A stretch of 64,000 bases of DNA from Firm-04 sp964392175 (lineage in GTDB: Bacteria; Bacillota; Clostridia; Oscillospirales; Ruminococcaceae): the NCBI GenBank assembly GCA_964392175.1, contig CAYMOJ010000008.1:1-64000 (forward strand), read 5' to 3'. Below are positions 48,215-57,312 of the stretch, piece by piece; position 1 is the first letter of the stretch, and each line of letters begins with the position of its first letter. A model generated the notes under the pieces. The model searched no databases and was not told the DNA's origin. It saw only the letters and a list, made by a program, of their open reading frames with translations. The position numbers were made by a program, and so were the translations under genes.

Positions 48215-48327
48215 AGAAGATCCATTCCTTTCCTTTATGAGATTTTTAGATCTGCGGAATTGCTGCACTGACTGTAGCATTTCCGGTTTCTACAAAAATA
48301 CAATCTGCCATATATGTGATTATGATA

Positions 48328-49002
48328 TCACCACGGCAACTTCACCATCACAGGGATGGTCATCAGAGGGCAATCCTCGATTTGTGGTGTCCGGATGGTA
48401 TCGGGGGCAATCGTGCAGATTAGAGGCAGCCCCATTCGTGCAGAAAGCCTTTTTGCCTCAGCAACGCTTTCTTCGATCATTTCCGTTGTGGTTTCAACAC
48501 CGAGGTTCGTATTGTTGATGATGCCCGAAAGCCGCATCCGACTGACCTGTTCAATGCTTTGCAGATAAGCCTGTGCCTCTTCTGCGGTGCGTGTCAGATA
48601 TCTGCGGAAGGAAACCACAGCGATCATATCCAGCTCTCCGGCTTCGGCATAGTAATTCAGCATATGCGCGTATCTGCCAAGCGCGACGGCACCATCATCA
48701 TCGCCACCCACATCAATCAGCAGTGTTTCTCCCGCAGCGGCAAGCCCACCCAGATCAAACTGAATACTGGGAATATCCACATTGGTGTTCGCATAATCAG
48801 GAGCGCGCAGGGCAATCCCTTTTTCGGCAAACGCATCCGCAAAATCCGCAGTACGAAAGTATGGGTTCACGAGATCGAAATCCACCACAGTTACTTTTTT
48901 TCCCGCAGCGGCAAGCTGCAAGGCAAGCGCGGCAGTGAAATTTGTTTTTCCGGAGCCGTAGTGACCTGTGACCACCACGATTCGTTTCAGAGGGAGCTTC
49001 AT
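48328..49002 (-). CDS. ParA/MinD-like P-loop ATPase
   Basis: A 224-residue ATPase with the Walker A GHYGSGKTNFT (about 13-23), VVDFDLVNPYFR and LLIDVGGDDDG as Walker B-type. It lacks the Cys pair of the iron-sulfur carrier Mrp and the membrane helix of MinD. Relatives of unknown function often sit beside ferredoxin oxidoreductase genes in clostridia, as here (114 bases upstream of the delta subunit gene, same strand). A role in maturing or positioning that enzyme would be inference. Confidence 0.82.
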   Translation of the reverse strand: MKLPLKRIVVVTGHYGSGKTNFTAALALQLAAAGKKVTVVDFDLVNPYFRTADFADAFAEKGIALRAPDYANTNVDIPSIQFDLGGLAAAGETLLIDVGGDDDGAVALGRYAHMLNYYAEAGELDMIAVVSFRRYLTRTAEEAQAYLQSIEQVSRMRLSGIINNTNLGVETTTEMIEESVAEAKRLSARMGLPLICTIAPDTIRTPQIEDCPLMTIPVMVKLPW

Positions 49003-49041
49003 AATGATAGAAATCCTTTCTCAGGTACAGGATTACCCTAT

Positions 49042-49070
49042 ATTATATCATATTTCATCCGCGATTGCAA
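49042..49070 (-). promoter_or_regulatory. Probable promoter of the ParA-like and oxidoreductase genes
   Basis: On the minus strand, TTGCAA (49070-49065), 17 bases, TATAAT (49047-49042) with TG one base upstream of the -10. It lies about 40 bases from the start codon. Confidence 0.65.
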
Positions 49071-49204
49071 GAACCGATATTCACAAAATTGCACAGAAAA
49101 TCCGCTTTTCGTTTGTAACACATGAAGGTAACATCGCACTGCCGAATGAAACGTACGCAACCGAATTTGTGCCCATTTCTTTGATTTTTAAGGGGATTTT
49201 CGCC

Positions 49205-49233
49205 TTGACAAAATCAGAAAAATATGGTATGTT
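49205..49233 (+). promoter_or_regulatory. rmuC promoter
   Basis: TTGACA (49205-49210), 17 bases, TATGTT (49228-49233). Confidence 0.7.
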
Positions 49234-49364
49234 ATAAATTGATTTTCGTTGCCTGCATGATTTGCAAAGAAAAGGATTTCTGAACAATCAAAGCAGCATC
49301 GCACAGAGCCGACAATACCGAAAATATACTCGATACACAAAAACGCGAAAGGAAAGTGGATATC

Positions 49365-50600
49365 ATGATCATTGCAGCACTGATTTGTGCCATCATCTCA
49401 ATGATTTGTAGCATTCTCATTCTGTTGCAGATCAGCAAGCGACAAGCAGGGGATGCGACACAGAAACAACATGAGGCACAGCTACAGCAGCAACAGCTTG
49501 CGGCCATCAGTGACCGTATGGGTGACCGCATTACAGCGTTGGAGCATAGCCTTACAGAGCAGCAAAAACTGACACACACCGCTATTCAAGGGCAAATGCA
49601 GCAATTGGAAGAGCGCTTCCGTACATTGCAAACCAGCAACGATACCCGCATGGAATCTTTGCGCAGAACCATGCAGGATAGCATGGAACAGCTGCAAACC
49701 GAAAACAATCGCCGCCTGGATAACATCAACAAAACGGTGAATGAACAACTACAGGAAACACTTACCAGCCGCATGAATGAATCCTTCCGCTTGGTCAGTG
49801 AGCGCCTGGAACAGGTTTATAAAGGTTTAGGCGAAATGCAAACGATCGCCGGGGATGTAGGCAGCCTGAAAAAAGTGCTTTCCAATGTGAAAACAAGAGG
49901 TATCCTTGGTGAATTGCAGCTCGGTGCGATTCTGCGCGAGATCCTTGCTCCCGAACAATATGAATGCGAGATCGCCACCATACCCGGTAGCCGTGACCAT
50001 GTAGAGTTCGCAGTGCGCCTGCCCGGTACAGAAGACGGCAAGCCCGTATATCTCCCGATCGATTCCAAATTTCCCGGTGATACCTACGCAGAATTGCAAA
50101 ACGCATATGATTCGGGTGACAAGGTCAAACTGGAGGATGCCAAAAAGAATCTGGAGCGCGTGCTGAAAAAATGCGCAAAGGATATCAGCGAGAAGTATAT
50201 TCAGCCACCGTATACCACACAGTTTGCCGTACTGTTCCTGCCTTTCGAGGGCCTGTATGCAGAGGTCGTCAACAGCGGTTTGCCTGAGCTGCTACAGCGA
50301 CAGTATCATGTTAGCGTCGCAGGTCCTTCTACCATGGCTGCAACACTAAATGCGCTGCAAATGGGCTTCCGCACACTGGCAATTCAGCAACACAGCAATC
50401 AAGTGTGGCAGATCCTTGGCGAAGTAAAGGCTGAATTTGAAACCTTTGCATCTGCACTGGAAAAAACACAGGATCAGCTTCGTCGTGCTGAAAAGAATCT
50501 GGATGATCTGGTGGGTGTGCGTACTCGTCAGCTAACACGAAAGCTACAGGGCGTGGAGCGGCTGGATGCACCGACTGTCGTGGCATCTATTATGGAATAA
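49365..50600 (+). CDS. rmuC: DNA recombination protein RmuC
   Basis: A 411-residue protein with one N-terminal membrane span (IIAALICAIISMICSILILL), a Gln/Glu-rich coiled coil (about 25-150), and the RmuC nuclease-like core. The core shows SNVKTRGILGELQLGAIL, FAVRLPG, PVYLPIDSKFP and FLPFEGLYAEV. RmuC is a predicted nuclease that limits inversions at short repeats. The ATG at 49365 suits AAAGGA better than the in-frame GTG at 49356. The gene stands alone between its own promoter and a terminator. Confidence 0.94.
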   Translation: MIIAALICAIISMICSILILLQISKRQAGDATQKQHEAQLQQQQLAAISDRMGDRITALEHSLTEQQKLTHTAIQGQMQQLEERFRTLQTSNDTRMESLRRTMQDSMEQLQTENNRRLDNINKTVNEQLQETLTSRMNESFRLVSERLEQVYKGLGEMQTIAGDVGSLKKVLSNVKTRGILGELQLGAILREILAPEQYECEIATIPGSRDHVEFAVRLPGTEDGKPVYLPIDSKFPGDTYAELQNAYDSGDKVKLEDAKKNLERVLKKCAKDISEKYIQPPYTTQFAVLFLPFEGLYAEVVNSGLPELLQRQYHVSVAGPSTMAATLNALQMGFRTLAIQQHSNQVWQILGEVKAEFETFASALEKTQDQLRRAEKNLDDLVGVRTRQLTRKLQGVERLDAPTVVASIME

Positions 50601-50644
50601 ACAGAAATCCCCTTTGACTTGCAGCATCAAAGGGGATTTCTGTT
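50600..50644. terminator. Bidirectional terminator between rmuC and the GH13 gene
   Basis: AACAGAAATCCCCTTTGA (50600-50617) pairs perfectly with TCAAAGGGGATTTCTGTT (50627-50644) around a 9-base loop. The arms end in T-rich sequence on both strands. The first arm begins on the last base of the rmuC stop codon. Confidence 0.85.
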
Positions 50645-50672
50645 ATGAAATACGATTGATCCGACGCGCTTC

Positions 50673-51998
50673 TCACCGCTTGATGATCCATGCAGCAGAA
50701 AACGGTTCAGCGGTATATTGACCGGTTGCAGCTACAGGCGTGTCAGTGATGCACTCTATCCAGCCATCGCCGCGAATGGGCAACGGAAGCGTTTCAGCTG
50801 CTTCATCCAGATTCAATACACAATAAAGTGCAGCATCGCCTTCGCCACGGCGAAACACCAGCTGCTTGTTGCGCACCTGCACCGTGACATATCCGCCATG
50901 ATGCAGCGCAGGAATCTGTGCATACAGCGCACCGAGCTTTGAAAGATAATCACATAATGCACAGGGCTTTGCGGTCAATTCATGAATATCCAATGTGGGG
51001 CGCAGATTCCAGTCGGTATCCTTGCGCTTTTCAGCTTGCAACGCAAACTCGCTGCCATAATACAACGATGGTATACCCGGCATCGCATACAGCAAAGCAT
51101 AGGCAAGGGGCAGATGTCGCTGATCCTTCAATTGTGAAGCAAGCCTTGCCACATCGTGATTATCCACAAAATTATACAGCAACGCGTGCCGATAGATTCC
51201 ATAACTTCCCGACTGACGATTCATACCATAATCGATCTCGAAGTAGTTTTTGTCATTCAGGCTCGACCATATGCCCTTCCAGCACTCATAATTGGTGGAA
51301 GAATCCAGCATATCGCCATTGACCCAACGGCTATAATCGCCATGAATCAACTCGCCCATCAGCCAGCAATCAGGCTTACGGCTTTTCATTGTATGGCGGA
51401 TACGACGGAAGAAATCAAAATCTATGCAGTCGGCAGCGTCAAAACGGATGCCATCAATATCGTAGCGATCGATCCACTCAAGAATCGCCTGCTCCAAATA
51501 GCCGGCAACCGCTTCGTTTCGCAAATTCAGCTTCACCAGTTCCTCACAACCATGCCACGATTCATACCAGAACGGATCTCCAAAACGATTGGAGCCGCCA
51601 AAGTTGACATTGCAAAACCAATCACGGTACGGTGAATGCTCACGGTTTGCAAGCATATCCTGAAAAGCGAAAAAGCCTCTACCTACATGATTGAATACGC
51701 CATCCAGCACCACCCGAATGCCGTTTTCATGCAGAGCATTACAAAGCCGTTCCAGATCTTCATTGGTGCCCAAGCGGCGGTCAAGGGTGGTATAATCAAT
51801 GGTATCATAGCCATGCGTACCCGATTCCCACAGGGGACTGAAATAAACCGCATTGATATGCAACTTCTTCAGATGGGGAATCCACTCGTGAATGCAGTTG
51901 ATGCGAGAAATGGGTTCTCCACCCTGATTTTCATGCGGAGCACCGCAAAGCCCTAATGGATAAATATGGTAAAATACGGCAGTTTCCATCCAACTCAT
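50673..51998 (-). CDS. GH13 alpha-amylase-family glycosidase (cytoplasmic)
   Basis: A 441-residue enzyme with the GH13 barrel motifs: VVLDGVFNHV (95-104), GIRFDAAD with nucleophile Asp187, MGELIHG with acid/base Glu216, and NFVDNHD with Asp279. A small beta-rich C-terminal domain follows (about 365-441). No signal peptide or dockerin is present, so it acts inside the cell, probably on maltodextrins, cyclodextrins or glycogen. The exact specificity cannot be read from the sequence. It follows the HD-domain gene by 23 bases and has a strong GAGGAG site. Confidence 0.93.
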   Translation of the reverse strand: MSWMETAVFYHIYPLGLCGAPHENQGGEPISRINCIHEWIPHLKKLHINAVYFSPLWESGTHGYDTIDYTTLDRRLGTNEDLERLCNALHENGIRVVLDGVFNHVGRGFFAFQDMLANREHSPYRDWFCNVNFGGSNRFGDPFWYESWHGCEELVKLNLRNEAVAGYLEQAILEWIDRYDIDGIRFDAADCIDFDFFRRIRHTMKSRKPDCWLMGELIHGDYSRWVNGDMLDSSTNYECWKGIWSSLNDKNYFEIDYGMNRQSGSYGIYRHALLYNFVDNHDVARLASQLKDQRHLPLAYALLYAMPGIPSLYYGSEFALQAEKRKDTDWNLRPTLDIHELTAKPCALCDYLSKLGALYAQIPALHHGGYVTVQVRNKQLVFRRGEGDAALYCVLNLDEAAETLPLPIRGDGWIECITDTPVAATGQYTAEPFSAAWIIKR

Positions 51999-52021
51999 GA
52001 TAAAATCTTCTCCTCAACTCG

Positions 52022-52666
52022 TCAGTTGCTGTGATCAGGATCAGCGGCTGCCTTTTTTGCCATAGCCGCTTCGCCCTCCAGGAAATAGCTTGCCTCCATA
52101 TCGGCAGTACAAAGCGCAAAGGCAAGCGGAAATTGCTCCAGCGCTTTTCCAATCGTGTTGGCATCCTCAGGACCGGAAAATCCCATATGCCATCGTATGG
52201 CGAAGGCTTCCTCTTTGCGCAGATGCATGAAAAACTGGATGATATACACCGACTTCTCACCATGCCCGTAAGGAAGACGATCATCGACCTTATAGTAGGG
52301 AACCTTCTCCCATTGACCTGCCGCGTTTTTGGCATTGCGATAATCAACAGCATAAAAGTTCATCTTGCAGATATCATGCAGCAATGCCGCAATGGCAATG
52401 CTCTCTTCTGAAAACTGCATCCCATATACAGATTGTACCCGTGGGCGAGAAAGATAATCCTTTAAGCAGGCATAAACATTCAGAGAATGCTCTACCAAAC
52501 CACCTGCATATGCGCCATGATAACGGGTACTGGCGGGAGCCGTAAAAAAGTCGCTCTCCTCCGAGCAAAGATACTCCAGCAGCTTATCCGCGCCCTTACG
52601 GAAAATATTCTCTCGATAAATGTGGATAAATTCTTCTTTCTTGGCAAGCAATTCCTGTTCGGTCAT
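52022..52666 (-). CDS. HD-domain phosphohydrolase-like protein
   Basis: A 214-residue protein with an HD-type metal site: His60 in LVEHSLNVY and His97-Asp98 in ALLHDICKM, with further His at 50 and near 134 in PYGHGEKSVY. HD proteins hydrolyse phosphate esters such as nucleotides. The N-terminal 40 residues are helical. It is first in a two-gene unit with the GH13 enzyme; the biological link is not clear. The C-terminus is Ala/Lys rich. Confidence 0.82.
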   Translation of the reverse strand: MTEQELLAKKEEFIHIYRENIFRKGADKLLEYLCSEESDFFTAPASTRYHGAYAGGLVEHSLNVYACLKDYLSRPRVQSVYGMQFSEESIAIAALLHDICKMNFYAVDYRNAKNAAGQWEKVPYYKVDDRLPYGHGEKSVYIIQFFMHLRKEEAFAIRWHMGFSGPEDANTIGKALEQFPLAFALCTADMEASYFLEGEAAMAKKAAADPDHSN

Positions 52667-52709
52667 ATGATCATGATTCCTTTCGCAAACAGATCGTTTT
52701 CTCTACATC

Positions 52710-52738
52710 ATTATACTACATTTTCACCAAAAGTGCAA
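52710..52738 (-). promoter_or_regulatory. Probable promoter of the HD-domain and GH13 genes
   Basis: On the minus strand, TTGCAC (52738-52733), 17 bases, TATAAT (52715-52710), about 45 bases before the start codon. Confidence 0.65.
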
Positions 52739-52797
52739 GCATTCGTCAAACTTCGGTACAAGAATATTCGGTTCGTGTGAAAAATCCGCGAAAGCTC

Positions 52798-52826
52798 TTG
52801 ACGATTCGCGTGTTTTACTGTATAAT
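52798..52826 (+). promoter_or_regulatory. Promoter of the GH36-GH74-GH25 operon
   Basis: TTGACG (52798-52803), 17 bases, TATAAT (52821-52826). The start would fall near 52833, about 55 bases before the GH36 gene. Confidence 0.78.
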
Positions 52827-52834
52827 TGTTGTGT

Positions 52835-52883
52835 CTGTACGCTTTACAGGCTATTATAATGAGAAGTAAAAGGATGGCATCCT
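52835..52883 (+). promoter_or_regulatory. Operator-like and SD-containing palindromes downstream of the GH36 promoter
   Basis: CTGTACGCTTTACAG (52835-52849) is a 5-base inverted repeat starting at the predicted transcription start. It resembles the cre/LacI-type operator pattern with one base missing. AGGATGGCATCCT (52871-52883) is a second perfect palindrome that includes the ribosome binding site of the GH36 gene. Both positions suit repression, but no regulator gene is nearby. Confidence 0.4.
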
Positions 52884-52886
52884 ATC

Positions 52887-55106
52887 ATGATGATACAATA
52901 TCTGGAAAACGCAAAGCAGTTTCAGTTGAATACATTGAACACGACCTACGCATTGGGCATCGCCGATGATGCGTACCTGCTGCATATTTATTGGGGGCAA
53001 AAACTGCCCTTTACCGATTTGACTGATCTGCTGCAGCTGCAGGAGAACCCCTTTACACCCTCCCAAAACGACCGCGACCGCGCCTGCTTTTTTGATACAG
53101 CATCTTTTGAATATCCCTGCGGCGGCATGGGCGATTATCGAGAAGCCGCTTTCGGCATTGAGGATATGGGGGGCTTTCGTGCTTGCAATCTGACCTATCT
53201 CAGTCACCGCATTTACGGCGGCAAACCCGTTTTGCAAGGGTTGCCTCATACCTTTTCTGAAATCAATACCCCCATGGAAACACTGGAGATCACCATGGTG
53301 GACAAGCCTTCCGGGCTGACTGTATTGCTCAGCTACACCGTTTTTGCCGATTCCGATGCGATCATCCGCAGCGTAAAAGTACGCAACGATGGCACAGAGC
53401 CTTGCAAGCTGACTCGTGTGCTTTCCTGCTCTGTAGATATAGACAACGGGCAGCCGGATATGCTCACATTGTACGGCTCTTGGGCAAGAGAACGACAGGT
53501 AAACCGTCTGCCCATCCGTCACGGCAAGCAAAGAATCGACAGCCTGCGCGGAGAATCTTCCCATCAGTACAGCCCGTTTTTTGCGCTGCTCTCCCCACAG
53601 ACGACCGAGCAACATGGCGATGCATATGGCTTCACGATCATCTACTCCGGTAACTTTTTTGCACAGGCAGAACTGACACAGCATGACATGACCCGTGCAC
53701 AAATCGGCATCAATCCCGATGACTTTATCTGGCAGCTCAATCCCACCGAGGAATTTCAAGCTCCAGAGGCGGTGATGGTATACAGTGCGGAAGGGCTTGG
53801 CGGAATGTCTCGCTGCTTCCACAAGCTATTCCACCGCCACCTGATTCGCAGTGCATGGAAAGACCAAAATCGCCCCGTCCTCATCAATAACTGGGAAGCC
53901 ACCTACTTCGATTTCAACCTTGAAAAGCTGCAAAGCATCGCCAAAGAGGCAGCCGCCCTTGGCATTGAGCTATTTGTACTCGATGACGGCTGGTTCGGGC
54001 ATCGTGACAGTGACAATTGCAGTCTTGGTGACTGGAAACCGGATGAACGTAAATTGCCCGGTGGCTTGAAGCCACTAACGGATACCATCACAAAACTGGG
54101 TATGCGATTCGGCTTGTGGTTTGAGCCGGAAATGATTTCTCCCGACAGCGACCTGTACCGCGCCCACCCCGACTGGGCAATTCAGATTCCCAATAGACCC
54201 ATGACCCTCTGCCGTGCACAATATGTACTGGATATGAGCCGCGAGGAAGTGCGCGATGCGATTTGGGCACAGATGAAACAGATCTTGGACAGCCAACCCA
54301 TTTCTTACATCAAATGGGATATGAACCGCCAACTCACTGAGCTAGGCTCCGCTGTACTGCCTGCAACCCGCCAAAAGGAACTATGGCATCGCTATGTACT
54401 GGGCGTATACGATCTTATGGAGCGTCTGGTCACTGCATATCCTGACCTGCTGCTTGAAAATTGCAGTGGCGGCGGCGCAAGATTTGATCCGGGTATGCTG
54501 TATTACAGTCCCCAGATCTGGGCTTCTGATGATACCGATGCAAAAGAACGCCTGCGCATTCAATACGGGGCATCGCTGTTTATGCCCCCCTCAGCAATGG
54601 GTGCGCACGTCAGTGTATGCCCGAACCACGCCACGGGTAGAAATACTCCCTTTGATACTCGCGCAAATGTCGCTATGAATGGTACTTTTGGCTATGAGCT
54701 GGATGTGACAAAGCTTTCCGATGAGGAAAAAGCCATGATTCCGGAGCAAATCGACCGCTACCACCGTTATAGTCATCTGGTGCGCAACGGTCTGCAATAC
54801 CGTTTGGGCAACCCCTTCGCTTGCTCTGCCTGTGCCGCACAGATGCACAACGGTTGGGATGCATGGATCTATGTTGCAGAAGATGGCAGCGAGGCTTTGT
54901 TTACCTTTGTACAAATCACTGCGGAGGCAAATCTGCGCTCCAGAAAAATAAAGCTGGCAGGGCTACAGCCCGACGCACAATACCAATTTGAGCTGAATGG
55001 ACAAAAGCAAATCATGCTTGGTGCCGTACTCAACCAATGCGGCGTGCTGATTCCCAATCTTTGGGGAGATATGCGCAGTGTACAGGTATATCTGCAAAGA
55101 GTATAA
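52887..55106 (+). CDS. GH36 alpha-galactosidase (cytoplasmic)
   Basis: A 739-residue enzyme that removes terminal alpha-galactose, for example from raffinose-family sugars or galactomannan oligosaccharides. The N-terminal beta domain (about 1-330) is followed by the barrel with WEATYFDF, LFVLDDGWFG, the nucleophile Asp478 in YIKWDMNR, and the acid/base Asp near 548 in ASDDTDAKER. The Cys-Gly-rich stretch LLENCSGGGARFD and the C-terminal beta domain are also typical. No signal peptide or dockerin is present, so the substrate must be imported. It heads an operon, 19 bases before the GH74 gene. Confidence 0.95.
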   Translation: MMIQYLENAKQFQLNTLNTTYALGIADDAYLLHIYWGQKLPFTDLTDLLQLQENPFTPSQNDRDRACFFDTASFEYPCGGMGDYREAAFGIEDMGGFRACNLTYLSHRIYGGKPVLQGLPHTFSEINTPMETLEITMVDKPSGLTVLLSYTVFADSDAIIRSVKVRNDGTEPCKLTRVLSCSVDIDNGQPDMLTLYGSWARERQVNRLPIRHGKQRIDSLRGESSHQYSPFFALLSPQTTEQHGDAYGFTIIYSGNFFAQAELTQHDMTRAQIGINPDDFIWQLNPTEEFQAPEAVMVYSAEGLGGMSRCFHKLFHRHLIRSAWKDQNRPVLINNWEATYFDFNLEKLQSIAKEAAALGIELFVLDDGWFGHRDSDNCSLGDWKPDERKLPGGLKPLTDTITKLGMRFGLWFEPEMISPDSDLYRAHPDWAIQIPNRPMTLCRAQYVLDMSREEVRDAIWAQMKQILDSQPISYIKWDMNRQLTELGSAVLPATRQKELWHRYVLGVYDLMERLVTAYPDLLLENCSGGGARFDPGMLYYSPQIWASDDTDAKERLRIQYGASLFMPPSAMGAHVSVCPNHATGRNTPFDTRANVAMNGTFGYELDVTKLSDEEKAMIPEQIDRYHRYSHLVRNGLQYRLGNPFACSACAAQMHNGWDAWIYVAEDGSEALFTFVQITAEANLRSRKIKLAGLQPDAQYQFELNGQKQIMLGAVLNQCGVLIPNLWGDMRSVQVYLQRV

Positions 55107-55125
55107 AACGAAAGAGAGTTACTGA

Positions 55126-57312
55126 ATGATGAGAATCAACAATAAGCGTCTGGGAGCTGCGCTGCTTGGGGCAGCCATGCTTACGAGCCTGACCGGCTGC
55201 ATGGGTGGCGGCATAGAAGAAACCGCCTGTAATTGGAGTAATGTTGCCATCGGTGGCGGCGGATACATTACAGGTATCGTTTACAGCGATACCGAAGAGG
55301 GTTTGCGCTATGCCAGAACCGATATCGGAGGTGCATATCGCTGGAGCAGCCGCGATACCCAATGGGTGCCCATCACCGATCATTTTGGTGGGGTCAACGG
55401 CGATGATTGGAATCTCATCGGCATCGAAAGCATCGCTACCGACCCTGTAGAGCCAAATCGCGTTTATGTTGCCTGCGGTACGTATTCTTCCAGCAACGGC
55501 GCAATTATCGCATCCGAAGATTACGGCGAGACCTGGACACAGGTGGATATGCCGTTCTATATGGGTGGCAATATGTCCGGACGCGGCACAGGCGAACGCA
55601 TGATGGTCAACCCTAAGAACAATAAGCAAATCTATTATGGCAGCCGCAGCGACGGTTTGTATGTCAGCAACGATTATGGCAAAACATGGGAAAAAGTCGA
55701 CTCCTTCCCCGTGGAGAGCAACTATTTCCAGGAGAAAAACCAGATCGGCATTATGTGGGTGGAGTTTGAACCGACCAGCGGTGATGTATATGTAGGCATT
55801 GCACGCAAAGAAGGCGATTGCATTTATCGCTCCAAGGATGATGGTGCAAGCTGGGAGGCATTACCCTCCAACACGGCAGGGATGTACCCTATGCAGGCTG
55901 AGTTTGCCGAAAACGGATACCTTTACCTCTGCTATGGAGATAGCTGTGGCCCCAATGCAGCCACCCAAAACGGCATGGTATGTCGCTACAATATCAGTGA
56001 AGACAAATTCGAAGATATCACACCGCAATGCAATGACGGCAGATACGGTGGGTTTTCAGGTATCTCAGTGGATGGCTCCGACCCGAATACAATCGTATGC
56101 GGCACGTTGGGCTTCTGGTCGACAAAAGGCGAAAATCTCTATCGCTCCACCGATGGGGGCGCAACATGGACACCCCTCTTTGACAATACCGTTGACAACT
56201 ATGTAATGGATGTCAGCGACGCAGAGTGGCTGAATTGGGGCAGAGAACAGGCACAGACCGGCTGGTGGATGGCAGATGTGGAAATCGATCCTTTCAACAG
56301 CGATGTAGTCAGCTGGGGCACAGGCGCAACCTTGTATTCCACCACCAACCTCACAGCGTTGGGCAGTGGCACACCGGTTACTGTCAAATTTGATGCTTAC
56401 GGTCTGGAAGAAACTGCCGTTTTTAAAGTGGTATCCACACCTGTACAGAACGGCTCTCCGCAGTTGTATTCCATTATGGGTGACTTAACAGGCTTTTCTC
56501 ATATTGATGTAACTGTGCGCCCCGATGATGATCACTTTATGAAAGTGGGCACAGCCGAGGATCTTGCCGTTGCATGGAATAACGGCAACATTGCCGCGTA
56601 TACCAATGATAACCGCAAAGCACCACTACGCTACACCACCGATGGTGGTACCACATGGAACGCGTGCCTCGGTATGCCTGAAACTACTACAGGCGGTAAG
56701 GTCGCTATCTCCTGCGATGGTACTACCATGTGCTGGATCGCAGGCAATATCAAATCCTCTGTGTACTTTACCAAAGATTTCGGCGCATCGTGGTATATCA
56801 GCCAGGGAATGGGCATGGGCGCTACTGTATATGCCGATAAACTTGACCCGAATATCTTCTATGGCGTTTGCGGCGGCAAGGTGTATATCTCCAAAGATGG
56901 CTGCGGCAATTTTGTGGAAACCGGACTGACGATCTCTGAAAATTGCGAAATCGTGCCCTCGGCAGAAAAAGAAGGCTTCCTGTGGATCCGTTCCGGCACT
57001 TTGTTGGGTTACTCCGAGGACTACGGCACAACGGTTACCTATCTGGAGGATCTCTCCGTGAATGCCATCGGTGTAGGTGCTGCTGCCAAAGATGGCGACC
57101 CCATGATGCTGTATGTTATGGGCGATATTCAAGGAAACGGCGGCGGCATCTATGCAACCGCCGACCACGGCAAAAATTGGATGAAGCTAACCACCGAGGA
57201 TGATGCCTTCGGTAACCTGACTCCTTCCATTACCGGCGATGCATCCGTTTACGGTAGAGTATACTTTGCCACCAACGGCAGAGGCATTGTTATGGGAGAT
57301 ATCACTCAATGA
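55126..57312 (+). CDS. GH74-family xyloglucanase-like lipoprotein
   Basis: A 728-residue lipoprotein: the signal peptide ends at the lipobox LTGC (Cys about residue 25). The rest is a double seven-bladed beta-propeller with repeated Asp-box-like units (SEDYGETWTQ, SNDYGKTWEK, SKDDGASWEA, STDGGATWTP, TTDGGTTWNA). Catalytic acids fit GH74: RTDIGGAYRW near residue 66 and MADVEIDPFNSD near 383. GH74 enzymes are endo-xyloglucanases. It has no dockerin, so it is tethered to the membrane rather than built into the cellulosome. It overlaps the GH25 gene by 4 bases. Confidence 0.92.
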   Translation: MMRINNKRLGAALLGAAMLTSLTGCMGGGIEETACNWSNVAIGGGGYITGIVYSDTEEGLRYARTDIGGAYRWSSRDTQWVPITDHFGGVNGDDWNLIGIESIATDPVEPNRVYVACGTYSSSNGAIIASEDYGETWTQVDMPFYMGGNMSGRGTGERMMVNPKNNKQIYYGSRSDGLYVSNDYGKTWEKVDSFPVESNYFQEKNQIGIMWVEFEPTSGDVYVGIARKEGDCIYRSKDDGASWEALPSNTAGMYPMQAEFAENGYLYLCYGDSCGPNAATQNGMVCRYNISEDKFEDITPQCNDGRYGGFSGISVDGSDPNTIVCGTLGFWSTKGENLYRSTDGGATWTPLFDNTVDNYVMDVSDAEWLNWGREQAQTGWWMADVEIDPFNSDVVSWGTGATLYSTTNLTALGSGTPVTVKFDAYGLEETAVFKVVSTPVQNGSPQLYSIMGDLTGFSHIDVTVRPDDDHFMKVGTAEDLAVAWNNGNIAAYTNDNRKAPLRYTTDGGTTWNACLGMPETTTGGKVAISCDGTTMCWIAGNIKSSVYFTKDFGASWYISQGMGMGATVYADKLDPNIFYGVCGGKVYISKDGCGNFVETGLTISENCEIVPSAEKEGFLWIRSGTLLGYSEDYGTTVTYLEDLSVNAIGVGAAAKDGDPMMLYVMGDIQGNGGGIYATADHGKNWMKLTTEDDAFGNLTPSITGDASVYGRVYFATNGRGIVMGDITQ

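Larger units (their letters stand above)
49003..49364. other. Divergent intergenic region between the ParA-like gene and rmuC
   Basis: This 362-base stretch contains the two promoters listed separately and about 125 bases of rmuC leader. A short plus-strand reading frame (48968-49237) covers part of it, but it overlaps the ParA-like gene and lacks any recognisable domain, so I do not call it a gene. Confidence 0.6.
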
